Below, in pieces: positions 56,133 to 64,000 of a stretch of 64,000 bases of DNA (position 1 is its first letter; the number at the start of each line of letters is the position of its first letter). The DNA lies in NCBI GenBank assembly GCA_025504975.1, contig JANUWI010000010.1, forward strand, positions 372,001 to 436,000, given 5' to 3'. The stretch comes from Plenodomus lindquistii (Eukaryota; Ascomycota; Dothideomycetes; Pleosporales; Leptosphaeriaceae). A model generated the notes under the pieces. The model was not told the origin of the DNA, made no database searches, and saw nothing but the letters and a program-made list of their open reading frames with translations. The translations under genes and the position numbers were made by a program.

Positions 56133-57764
56133 TCAATCGTCAATCTCAGGAACCAATTCGTCTTCCTCCACCAAATCCGGGTCGACTTTACTCCCGAGAT
56201 CCAAATCCTCTAAAAACACCCTCCCTCTAATCGCCTCAGGAAGATACTCCTGCTTGACTTTACCATCTAAAAAGTGGGGGTTGTATTTATATCCCTCACC
56301 ATACCCCATATCCTTCATCAAGCGGGTTGGCGCATTTCTTAAATGGCGGGGGATAGGAAGGGCCGCGATGCCGGGCTCGCGCAGGGCTTCCATGGCGTTA
56401 TTCATGCCGCGATATGCGCGCGTTGATTTTGGAGCGAGGGAGAGGGCGGTGACGGCGTGGGCGAGATTGATGCGGCATTCTGGCATGCCAATTTTTTCGC
56501 AGGCCGAGTAGGTGGCTGTTGCGAGGGAGAGCATGGTGTTGTCTGCGAGACCGACGTCTTCGGAGGCGACGACGATGAGGCGTCGGGCGATGTAGCGCGG
56601 GTCTTCGCCCGACTCGAGCATGCGGGCGAGGTAGTAGAGGGCTGCGTCGGGGTTGGAGCCGCGGATGGATTTGTGGAGGGCGGAGATGGAGTCGTAGTGT
56701 TGGTCGCCTGCGCGGTCGTAGACGAGGGTTTTGGTGAGGGACTGTTGGATCTTTTCTTTGGTCATGTCGGGGGTCTTGGCTAGGTTCATGGCGAGTTCGA
56801 GCAGGTTGAGGGCAGTGCGGGCGTCGCCGTCGGAGAATTGGGCAAAGTAGGTCAACATGGAGGTGTCGAGGAGGGGAGAGTCGCAGTTTTCGGCTTCCAT
56901 GGCGCGTTGGAGGATCTTGACAAGGTCGTCTTGTTTGAGGTCGTCGAGGGTAAAGGTTCGACATCGTGAGAGGAGGGCGGAGATGACTTTGAAGGAGGGG
57001 TTCTCAGTAGTCGCAGCTATGAGTGTTATGATGCCTGATTCAACCGGCCCGAGAAACGCGTCCTGTTGTGTCTTGGAGAAGCGGTGGAGTTCGTCACAAA
57101 AGACTATCGTCTTGCGCCCTGTGAGCTGCAGGTCTTTGGCGGCCTCGACGAATATCTTGCGCACTTCCTCCAACTTGGTGCTTGTGCTGTTGATCTCCAC
57201 AAACCTCGCGCCTGATGTGTTTGCGATGAGTCGAGCCAGTGAAGTCTTGCCGACTCCGCTTCGTCCCCAGAGCACCATGGATGGCAGCTTGCCGGCGTCA
57301 ATCATGCCGCGGAGTATGCCACCCGGCGCAACCAGCTCCTGACCGTAGACCTGGTCGAGCGAACTCGGGCGCATGCGCTCGGCGAGTGGCATGGCATCCT
57401 CGACAGCCTTCAGTCTCCGTGCCCGCTTGGGGGCGGTAGGCGATTGGCCGCCATGTGGAGGTTCCTCCTTGATCTCCCCAAATGGCCGCTTGGTGCCGGC
57501 TGGTGGTGTGAGAGGTCGCGCTATGCGGGAGAGGCCAACTGGCAGCGTGGGCGGCGACGATGTGGGATGGCCGTTGCGCTGTGTAGCGGCGGGTGGCTTC
57601 ACGGTTCGGGCGCCAGGCGCAAAGAAGCTGTGCGTCCTGGTGGACGCGGGCGTGTCGGTAGCCGCACCGTCGTTGTCGACGAGGAACTCGACACAGTCGC
57701 TGTCGAGATGCTCGTTGATCTTTGCATCCGTGACGGGCTTGCTGCAGACGGGGCAGAGGACCAT
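56133..57764 (-). CDS. MGS1: Mgs1/WRNIP1 AAA+ ATPase
   Basis: Single exon, 543 aa when started at ATG 57764. The frame stays open 52 codons further to ATG 57920, but the UBZ zinc finger starts right after the inner Met (MVLCPVCSKPV..INEHLDSDC, C-C-H-C), as in yeast Mgs1 and human WRNIP1. The AAA+ core has AERMRPSSLDQVYGQ, Walker A GRSGVGKTS, Walker B TIVFCDELHRFSKTQQD (DELH), sensor 1 LIAATTENPSF and ALLSRCRTF with the Arg finger. The C-terminal MgsA domain has DQHYDSISALHKSIRGSNPD and AALYYLARMLESGEDPRYIA. The protein binds ubiquitinated PCNA and acts in DNA damage tolerance at stalled forks, in the nucleus. Divergent with the aminotransferase gene. Confidence 0.95.
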   Translation of the reverse strand: MVLCPVCSKPVTDAKINEHLDSDCVEFLVDNDGAATDTPASTRTHSFFAPGARTVKPPAATQRNGHPTSSPPTLPVGLSRIARPLTPPAGTKRPFGEIKEEPPHGGQSPTAPKRARRLKAVEDAMPLAERMRPSSLDQVYGQELVAPGGILRGMIDAGKLPSMVLWGRSGVGKTSLARLIANTSGARFVEINSTSTKLEEVRKIFVEAAKDLQLTGRKTIVFCDELHRFSKTQQDAFLGPVESGIITLIAATTENPSFKVISALLSRCRTFTLDDLKQDDLVKILQRAMEAENCDSPLLDTSMLTYFAQFSDGDARTALNLLELAMNLAKTPDMTKEKIQQSLTKTLVYDRAGDQHYDSISALHKSIRGSNPDAALYYLARMLESGEDPRYIARRLIVVASEDVGLADNTMLSLATATYSACEKIGMPECRINLAHAVTALSLAPKSTRAYRGMNNAMEALREPGIAALPIPRHLRNAPTRLMKDMGYGEGYKYNPHFLDGKVKQEYLPEAIRGRVFLEDLDLGSKVDPDLVEEDELVPEIDD

Positions 57765-58009
57765 TGGACTGATGGCGGTGACGATGAGTGGTTCCCTTGC
57801 GCGACGCGACCAAATGTCTGGGGCAACGCGACGGGCGGCCGCTACCGGCCATGTCGGTACCGGTCCTTCGGAGGGCGCGCCCGCTTGACGACGGCAGACG
57901 ACGGCCGTCAAGCACGCCATTGCAATTTTGTGGAATTGCGACTAGATGCTATCGCAGTAGCTGGCTGGCGACTGTGGGTTCTGTCGCACATAGCCTTTCA
58001 ACGCCGGTC
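57765..58009. promoter_or_regulatory. short divergent promoter MGS1 / aminotransferase
   Basis: Only 245 bases separate the two chosen starts. If the upstream MGS1 ATG at 57920 is used, the gap shrinks to about 90 bases. Confidence 0.45.
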
Positions 58010-59420
58010 ATGCGGAGGATTGCGACGCCCATTGTCAGGACCATCGCCCGCAACCACCCCGCCCGCTCCACCCCGCTGCGAGCCATGTCGGCCACGACGC
58101 GCAGAGAGGATCCCTTCAAGCCCGCCGCCCGCGTCGCGGGGCAGAAGCAGGATGTCTGGTGCGTCAATCGCATGCCCATCTCCATATACATCCACTGACG
58201 CTGCCAGGTCCATTGTCAACGAGGCCGCCGCCGCCTCGCCCGTCCAGCCCATTGTCAACATGGGCCAGGGCTTCTTTGGCTACAACCCCCCCAAGTTTGT
58301 CCTCGACGCCGCAAAAGCCGCCCTCGACACGGTCGAATGCAACCAATACTCGCCCACAAAGGGCCGCCCTCGCCTCAAGAAGGCCATTGCCGACGCCTAC
58401 TCGCCCTTTTTCGGCCGCACCCTCAACCCGGACACCGAGGTCACAATCACGACGGGCGCAAACGAGGGCATGTTGAGCGCCTTCATGGGCTTCCTCGAGC
58501 AGGGCGACGAGGTCATTGTCTTCGAGCCCTTCTTCGACCAATACATCAGCAACATCGAGATGCCCGGCGGCAAGGTCGTCTACGTGCCCATGCACCCACC
58601 AAAGGACGGCGCCACCAAGACCACCTCTGCCGCAGAATGGACGCTCAACATCAGCGAGCTCGAGGCAGCAATCACACCCAAGACGCGCATGATCGTCCTC
58701 AACTCGCCCCACAACCCCATTGGCAAGGTCTTCTCCAAAGACGAACTCCAAGCCATCGGCGACATCTGCGTAAAACACAACATCATCATCCTCTCCGACG
58801 AAGTCTACGACCGCCTCTACTACGTCCCCTTCACCCGCGTCGCCACCCTCTCCCCTGAAATCGCAAAACTCACCCTGACAGTCGGCTCCGGCGGGAAAAA
58901 CTTCTACGCAACCGGCTGGCGCGTAGGCTGGCTCATCGGGCCCGAACACCTCATCAAATACGTCTCAGCCGCACACACACGCATCTGCTACAGCAGCGTC
59001 TCCCCGCTCCAAGAAGCCACCGCAATCGGCTTCGAGCAAGCCGACGCCCACAACTTCTGGGATGACTCGAAAAAAGAAATGAAAGCCAAAATGGACAAAT
59101 TCACCGCAATCTTCGATGAACTGGGCCTGCCCTATTCGGATCCAGAGGGTGGCTACTTTGTCCTCGTCAACATGGCAAAGGTCAAGTTACCAGCAGACTA
59201 CGATTTCCCACCACATGTTGCTGAGCGACCGAGGGATTTTCAATTAAGCTGGTTTTTGATAAAGGAGGTGGGTGTTGCGGCTATTCCGCCGACAGAGTTC
59301 TTCACGCCTGGTAATGCGCATATTGTGGAGGATTGGTTGCGATTTGCAGTGTGTAAGAATGATGATGTGCTTGAGACGGCTATGGAGCGGTTGAGGGGGT
59401 TGAAGAAGTATATTCAATAA
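58010..59420 (+). CDS. BNA3: PLP aminotransferase, kynurenine aminotransferase-like
   Basis: Model: join(58010..58158, 58208..59420), 453 aa. The N-terminus is basic and Arg/Thr-rich (MRRIATPIVRTIARNHPARS) and looks like a mitochondrial presequence; a second Met (MSATTRREDPFKP) would give a cytosolic form. The core matches class I/II aminotransferases of the kynurenine/cysteine-conjugate type: VNMGQGFFGYNPPKFVLDAA, NQYSPTKGRPRLKKAIADAY, TITTGANEGMLSAFMGFLE, MIVLNSPHNPIGKVFSKDEL, ILSDEVYDRLYY and the PLP lysine K280 in SGGKNFYATGWRVGW. The reaction converts kynurenine and 2-oxoglutarate to kynurenic acid and glutamate; yeast Bna3 is the closest namesake. The exact substrate preference cannot be read from sequence. 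The 49-nt intron closes in phase. Confidence 0.92.
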
Positions 59421-60152
59421 ATTCTGTCGTTTTGAAAAACGGCAACAAAGAAAACACTACATTCTCAAGGTCCTTGTCACACAATAATCTACTCTACACA
59501 CGCGCACGCATGAGAAACGAAAAATGAAAAACGCCCAATACATACTTAACCCCCCCTTGTCTCGTGCGATGCGATGTGAAATTATCCGCATCCACCTACC
59601 TACATCCAACTGCATCCCCAGGTACTATTGCGGCGCAGTCATCCTCTTTGCAATCACCCTTCCCCCCTTGCCCTTCCCCTGCCTCAACTGCTGTTTACCC
59701 GGCTCCTGCAACCACCCACACCACACCACACCACACCACACCGTTTCATTGGCTAGGCCAGTAGATGTATGTATGCAGGAAACCCGAACTGTCGGGGCAT
59801 TTGCTGACATCCCGTGACTTTGCCTCCCCAGACTAGGAAGGTTGCTACATGTACGACGTGACATGAACGCGACATGGCAAACAAGGGCTGGGTAGCTGTT
59901 TCCTCACCTTCACTCACGCAAAGACGCACACACACTTGAACACTTACCCGCACGATTTTGCTTGTATGCACGCACGCACGCACCTCACACACGCATTCAC
60001 TTACTTACCACTACTTGCCCCAGCCAACCAACCAACCAGCCAGCGAGCCAGCCAGCCAGTCCCTTTGACCACTCACGCAATCATTCCATCCACACACCAC
60101 ACCCACAACCCACACCATCACACATTACGCCAACGCAAGCCAAAACACAACA
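59421..60152. other. intergenic and promoter region, C/A-rich
   Basis: About 730 bases with several short repeats (ACACC run near 59716-59741; CCAACCAA/CCAGCCAG units near 60024-60060). It is a CA-rich leader before the microprotein gene. No other gene is seen. Confidence 0.5.
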
Positions 60153-60293
60153 ATGCTAGACAACTACATCGTAATCACCTTTTTCATCCTCAGTTCGATT
60201 GCCGGACACATACTCTTACACCGGGTGATCAAGAAGCCGGCGCAGTATGAGAGGCCCGAGGTGAGGGATGCGGCGGATGGACGGGTGGGATAG
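60153..60293 (+). CDS. single-helix membrane microprotein, 46 aa
   Basis: The frame from ATG 60153 (MLDNYIVITFFILSSIAGHI) encodes one hydrophobic helix followed by a basic, charged tail LLHRVIKKPAQYERPE. Such small one-pass proteins are commonly mitochondrial inner-membrane or ER subunits. As read, it continues to a TAG after VRDAADGRVG. A spliced alternative is possible: donor GTGAGG after ERPE at 60260 and acceptor CATAG before 60522, giving the ending SSALQHFLLAS. The start context (ACAACAATG) is favourable. I do not recognise the family. Confidence 0.5.
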   Translation: MLDNYIVITFFILSSIAGHILLHRVIKKPAQYERPEVRDAADGRVG

Positions 60294-60606
60294 TGTGTGG
60301 AGTATGGACGAAGAGGGATGGGTGTTGTGGGGTGAGTGGGGGAGGAAAAGGAGGATGAGAGAAGGGGGCAGGGTAGGAATGGGGAGGGTAAAGCAGGGTA
60401 AAGGAGGAGGTAGGGATGGGATGGGAGGGAGAGGAGAAGAGAAGAGCAGGTTTGGGGGTGTTGGATGTGTATGTATTAGACGTCTAAGCTGAGTCGACAA
60501 CGGACTGACAAACACCATAGAGCAGCGCACTCCAGCACTTCCTTCTTGCCTCATGATTGCTTCAAAGTAGCTAAGATCCAAGATACAAGACCCATACCGC
60601 AACCAC
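60294..60606. other. G/A-rich intergenic region
   Basis: The plus strand is purine-rich (GGGAGG/GGATGG runs at 60330-60460). It could be an intron of the microprotein gene. No other gene is seen. Confidence 0.4.
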
Positions 60607-61878
60607 TTACCCCGTCTTGCCCTTCTTCACCTTCCTCCCACCGGCACCAGCACCACCCTTCTTCCCGGCCGCAAACTTCCCCCCTCCCATCTTCCGTGCT
60701 GCGGCTTTCTTGCCACCCTTCCTCGCTGAATCACCATCACAAACCCCACAGACCCACCCCTCTTCCACATTCGCAAACCCCAAACAACGCGCATGGTACC
60801 ATTTCACCGGACATTTATTCTCATTGGAGCAGCAGAGCATTTTGGAGCCGTCGTCGGGTTGGCGGCATGAGCACCATGGGCGGCTTGGGTCGGAGTCGGA
60901 GTCGGCGTCTTCATCATGGTCGAAATCTTTCGGTGTGGGTGTGGGTAGGGTTGCGGATTTGAGTGGTGGTGGTAGTGGAGTCGTCATGCTAGAGGGAGGA
61001 AATGGATGCGGTGTGTTTGTGTCTGGTGATGGGATTCTTAGTACGGAATGTCTGTTTTCCCTTCCTTTCATTGCCGGTGGGATAAGCGTGACGTCCGGCA
61101 TCGCCTTCCACTCATCTTCTTTCATGAAAGCGCCGTTCACGAGTCGTCCTTGTTCTATCCAGAATCTCTGCGCAATTTGTCCGGCACGGTCTATCAGGTC
61201 GATTCGATTCTCCCGTACAGTCGAGCCGCTGTGTCGAGCCAAGTACATCCGGGCTGAGATGCTCATTGCGTAAGCCGCTTGTGCTGGATCCGTGTACCCG
61301 CCCAGAAAGTTTTTTAACATTTGACCTTTGTCGTTGTCCTGGGGGTGAAGGGAGAAGTAGACGCCAAAATGTTTGGGTGGCGTAGTGGATGCTTTGCCTC
61401 GCTGCCAGATTGCAGTACCGTCTGCGTTGGTAGCTGTAGTGTGGATGGGGGAGATGTCGTAGCGGAGTTGAACATGCTGTCTAGAATCGATGATCTCATT
61501 AATGCCATCAGTTGTGCGCTCTGATGTCGCGCCCCAGTAGACCTTTCCATCAATAATCTGAAGAGCGTGGTCGCGCATGGCTTTGTAGGCATCGTTGTAG
61601 GTTGCAGATTTGATGATAAGCTCGGCGCCATCTTGACCAGAGACTTCGAGGACGGTGTGCTGGTAGACGCCGTAGGTTGTTGAATCTTTCAGGGTGTCGG
61701 CCACAAGTTCTGGGGACTTAGAGGGAAGTGTTGGAGCCTGTCGATCCTCCTTAACACTGCTCTGAGATGGCGACGGAGAGTGCTTCCTCTTCATTGGAGT
61801 GACTGTGGGAGCTGGCGAGATGAGGCCATCCGAATTTGTGCTTGGTTGAGCCGTCGCGTTGTTGACACTCGCGGCCAT
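60607..61878 (-). CDS. PHD-finger protein, putative chromatin reader
   Basis: Single exon, 423 aa from ATG 61878 (MAASVNNATAQPSTNSDG). The N-terminal 70 residues are disordered (PMKRKHSPSPSQSSVKEDRQ). A middle region about 70-290 looks folded (TYGVYQHTVLEVSGQDGAEL, KHFGVYFSLHPQDNDKGQML, GGYTDPAQAAYAMSISARMY). A C-terminal PHD finger has the Cys4-His-Cys3 pattern: WCSCRQPDDGSKMLCCSNEN, KCPVKWYHARCLGF and EEGWVCGVC. A Lys/Gly-rich tail ends it (KKAAARKMGGGKFAAGKKGG). The PHD finger resembles those of ING-type readers of histone H3K4 methylation, but a full ING domain is not visible. The frame is open further upstream (to 62055), but the extra residues do not look like protein sequence. Confidence 0.85.
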   Translation of the reverse strand: MAASVNNATAQPSTNSDGLISPAPTVTPMKRKHSPSPSQSSVKEDRQAPTLPSKSPELVADTLKDSTTYGVYQHTVLEVSGQDGAELIIKSATYNDAYKAMRDHALQIIDGKVYWGATSERTTDGINEIIDSRQHVQLRYDISPIHTTATNADGTAIWQRGKASTTPPKHFGVYFSLHPQDNDKGQMLKNFLGGYTDPAQAAYAMSISARMYLARHSGSTVRENRIDLIDRAGQIAQRFWIEQGRLVNGAFMKEDEWKAMPDVTLIPPAMKGRENRHSVLRIPSPDTNTPHPFPPSSMTTPLPPPLKSATLPTPTPKDFDHDEDADSDSDPSRPWCSCRQPDDGSKMLCCSNENKCPVKWYHARCLGFANVEEGWVCGVCDGDSARKGGKKAAARKMGGGKFAAGKKGGAGAGGRKVKKGKTG

Positions 61879-62200
61879 TGTTTTGTTGTACGAGTGAAGA
61901 AAGAAGAGCACAAGTTGGTGTATCTGAAAAGCCAAAACGGGGTGATTAGCTTTCACAGCTCTGTGTCGCGAAGTGTGGAAGGTGACAGAGTTCTGATATC
62001 GCGCAACAAATTTTCCGCTGGATTCACATTGCGGTGAACCATCTGGTGAACCCATCTACAGCGGTGAGGGGGAACATGGTATAAGTCCCTGGGTTCGGGC
62101 AAGGCAGTACCTTCCAGAATAGTCATCGTCTGGAGCCCTGCGATTGGTGAAAAGTGTTGCGAGGGCACAATACTTCAGGGGTGGTTTTTTTGCGTAAACA
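61879..62200. other. intergenic region upstream of the PHD gene
   Basis: These 322 bases lie between two minus-strand genes. They hold the PHD-gene promoter and the DPH1 3' flank. Confidence 0.5.
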
Positions 62201-63686
62201 TCAAGCTTTGATCTCCACTTCAGCAGCCCTGATGTGATCGGCCGTGGTACGGCCTAGACCTTCTTTCGCATAGAAATCCATAGGATACAAGTTCTTCTTC
62301 TCCCTTTCTTGTATCTTTCCTTGGGTACCGTCTTCATCGAGCCATGGTGCGTCTCTGACCCCAAGCGTGACGAGCGCCTCGTACGGACTGAGGAGGGGCC
62401 TGGGAAACGCGTAGCCCCAGTCGATACTTAGTCTTGGGCATGCAATTTGCACCCACGCTTCCACATCTGACATCATCGCCAGCTTGCCTGGGAAGATCTC
62501 TGACATAAGCAGGTTAACGCACTTGATGCCTTGTCGCGCAAGCTCGTTTTCGATGAGTGTCAATGTATGTGGGTTTCCTTGTCGGCCTAATGATCCCAAA
62601 ATGATACCCCATGTGCGTGCTTTTCTTGCTGTAAGGATGGCAGTTCGGCGGAGGTCGTAAAGCGAATCGTGTTCGTAGACTTCATGCGTGAGGCGTCGCG
62701 AATATGGGTCGTAGCGGTAGGCCGGAAGCGATGGGTTAGCAATCATGGCACTCTCTAGATGGAAGCGTCCATCGCCAAGGTAGAGGATCATGTCTGGGAC
62801 CTCCTCTTCCTTGCCTCTAGAGTTCAGCTGCCCTGGCTTGATGGCCATTGATGGTGATGTACAGCCAAGGATCTCTCCCTTGGACAGGGGAGCGATTTGC
62901 GGGACCATGGGATTGTAGCCTTCTTTGCGCAGTATAGGGACAATGCCGTGGATAGTTGCGTTGAACTGAATGGTGCCAACGAGCGCGATCGTCTTGCCAA
63001 CGGGAAAGTTTTCAGTGATGGTGTTGATGAGATGTTGCGTGTCGATACTGATAGAGACGAAAATGTAAAGTGTCGCAATCTTGGTGACAGCTACTGGTAT
63101 GAGGCAGCTGTGGGCGTAGTGAATGAGGAGGTCGCAGCCAAGCGCCCGCGCAGTGTAGTCATCAATACAGCATGCGCCATAAGTAACGTCGCCCATGATG
63201 AGTGTCGAGGTTCCCGGGCAGAATCGCGTGAGGATGTCGGATATGGTCGTGGCGAACAGCAGTAGTCCTTCAGGAAACTGCAAAGCTATCGACTTTGCGC
63301 CTGAAGTTCGTATGCGGTGTATGCATTTGTGGATCTCGAAGTTGTAGTTGGGCGGGAGGAGTGCAATGGCATCGTTGATCTCTTGGTCGTGGAGTATGTT
63401 GTCAGGAATTGCGTTCAAGGCGCGCGCAGCACGGCGTGGCTGGGCCACTATAGAGCAATTAGCCTCATAATTTTGGTACACTACAACTGCGACTTCTCAT
63501 ACCTTGTATCGCGCTCGAATCCTCGATGTTTGCATTGGGGTCGGCTTGTGGCTGTTCGCCTGTCCTCTCCGCCGTCTTTCGGCCTACGAATCGTCTCTTT
63601 GGCTGCTTCTGTATGGGCACAGTCTCTTCTGAGAGTCCCTCCTCGACTTCAGGCCCCAAGTTCGTGGCTGCTCTGTCGTCCTCCAT
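62201..63686 (-). CDS. DPH1: Dph1, diphthamide biosynthesis radical enzyme subunit
   Basis: Model: complement(join(62201..63447, 63503..63686)), 476 aa; the 55-nt intron closes in phase. The start reads MEDDRAATNLGPEVEEGLSE and the intron joins SSAIQ-VAQPRRAARALNAI. Family segments are LLPPNYNFEIHKCIHRIRTS, QFPEGLLLFATTISDIL, MGDVTYGACCIDDYTARALG, HYAHSCLIPV, YLGDGRFHLESAMIANPSLP, RTWGIILGSLGRQGNP and VQIACPRLSIDWGYAF. The three conserved Cys (in GACC, HSCL and IACP) bind the [4Fe-4S] cluster. Dph1 with Dph2 transfers 3-amino-3-carboxypropyl from S-adenosylmethionine to a histidine of eEF2, the first step of diphthamide synthesis, in the cytosol. RFHLE and YGACC distinguish Dph1 from the degenerate Dph2. 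Confidence 0.96.
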
Positions 63687-64000
63687 GTTGTGTGCGGCGA
63701 TGTGGGATGTGGCGCGGGGTTGAAGTGGGATGAATTTCGCCGACACAACTTTTTGGACCCTGCATCTTTCACCCCCTCGCGACGCGCTAGCAGCCACGAC
63801 ATCCATCGCGAACATGATCATCAACGCGTCTCTCATGCCGTTCTACGAGATGTACGCAGCAAAAGCTTATCTATACGAATTGGAAAGTATTATAACATTG
63901 GTAAAGTTAAAGAGATGAAGTGGCAGAGGAATCTTGCGCGTGCCCTATCATACAGCTACTGCCTACATAACAACTGCATAGAGTTGATGCAGATGCATGC
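63687..64000. other. right edge, upstream of DPH1
   Basis: A short plus-strand frame (MIINASLMPFYEMYAAKAYL, near 63814) could be the first exon of a divergent gene that continues outside the window. The evidence is too thin to call it. Confidence 0.3.

Noticed and set aside
57444..59420. A 658-codon open frame running through the MGS1 start and into the aminotransferase
   Set aside because: Its 5' half has no ATG of its own in a sensible place, reads as low-complexity antisense of MGS1, and the true gene starts at 58010 with a 49-nt intron that joins family-conserved sequence.
1..64000. CRISPR arrays, bacterial operons, riboswitches or phage features
   Set aside because: None expected or seen. 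The tandem arrays are simple 4-base microsatellites without spacers, and the genes are intron-containing fungal genes.

Overview
The window is fungal nuclear DNA. Genes are short to medium length, and most are split by 41-170 nt spliceosomal introns with GT..AG ends and frequent CTAAC/CTGAC-like branch motifs. Other fungal marks are a Zn2Cys6 regulator, an Skt5/Chs4-type protein, Cbp4, and a very AT-rich, TpA-rich block that looks mutated by RIP (repeat-induced point mutation). A dispersed single 5S rRNA gene also fits a filamentous ascomycete. The protein set suggests Dothideomycetes, most likely Pleosporales; this taxonomic call is inference from general resemblance. All exon models here were built by hand by requiring matching phase across splice sites and unbroken family-like protein.

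Left third (1-18.2 kb): the tail of a gene cut by the window edge, a tetranucleotide microsatellite, a lysine/glutamate-rich protein gene, a GNAT acetyltransferase, a Zn2Cys6 transcription factor (six exons), a TauD/TfdA-type dioxygenase and an atypical short-chain dehydrogenase. They are separated by long gene-poor stretches (9.5-14.3 kb and 15.2-18.2 kb) that hold at least one decayed coding region.

Middle (18.2-39.4 kb): a dense housekeeping block. It holds a basic protein of unknown function, eIF1A, the RAD1/XPF repair endonuclease, the complex III assembly factor CBP4, an Skt5-like chitin synthase activator with a CAAX end, a YSA1-type Nudix hydrolase, an anion:cation symporter-type MFS transporter with a 13-nt micro-exon, a nucleotidyltransferase-like protein, an Ifi6/27-like membrane protein, an RCC1-repeat protein and a six-exon rhodopsin-domain membrane protein.

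39.57-41.73 kb: a 2166-bp RIP-degraded DNA transposon with about 30-bp terminal inverted repeats and TA flanks (Tc1/mariner-like), probably with a second element nested in it. It sits about 140 bp upstream of the rhodopsin-domain gene.

Right third (41.7-64 kb): a Ser/Asp-rich protein, a signal peptide peptidase, two tiny Cys-rich zinc-finger-like ORFs, a protein-kinase-like pseudogene with one stop and two frameshifts, a 5S rRNA gene, a secreted Cys-rich protein with a proline linker (effector-like), MGS1/WRNIP1, a kynurenine aminotransferase-like enzyme divergent from it, a one-helix membrane microprotein, a PHD-finger protein and DPH1.

No biosynthetic cluster or new multi-gene system is evident. 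The most informative items are the transposon, the kinase pseudogene, the 5S gene with apparent compensatory changes, the SDR lacking the usual active-site lysine, and the small secreted and zinc-finger proteins.
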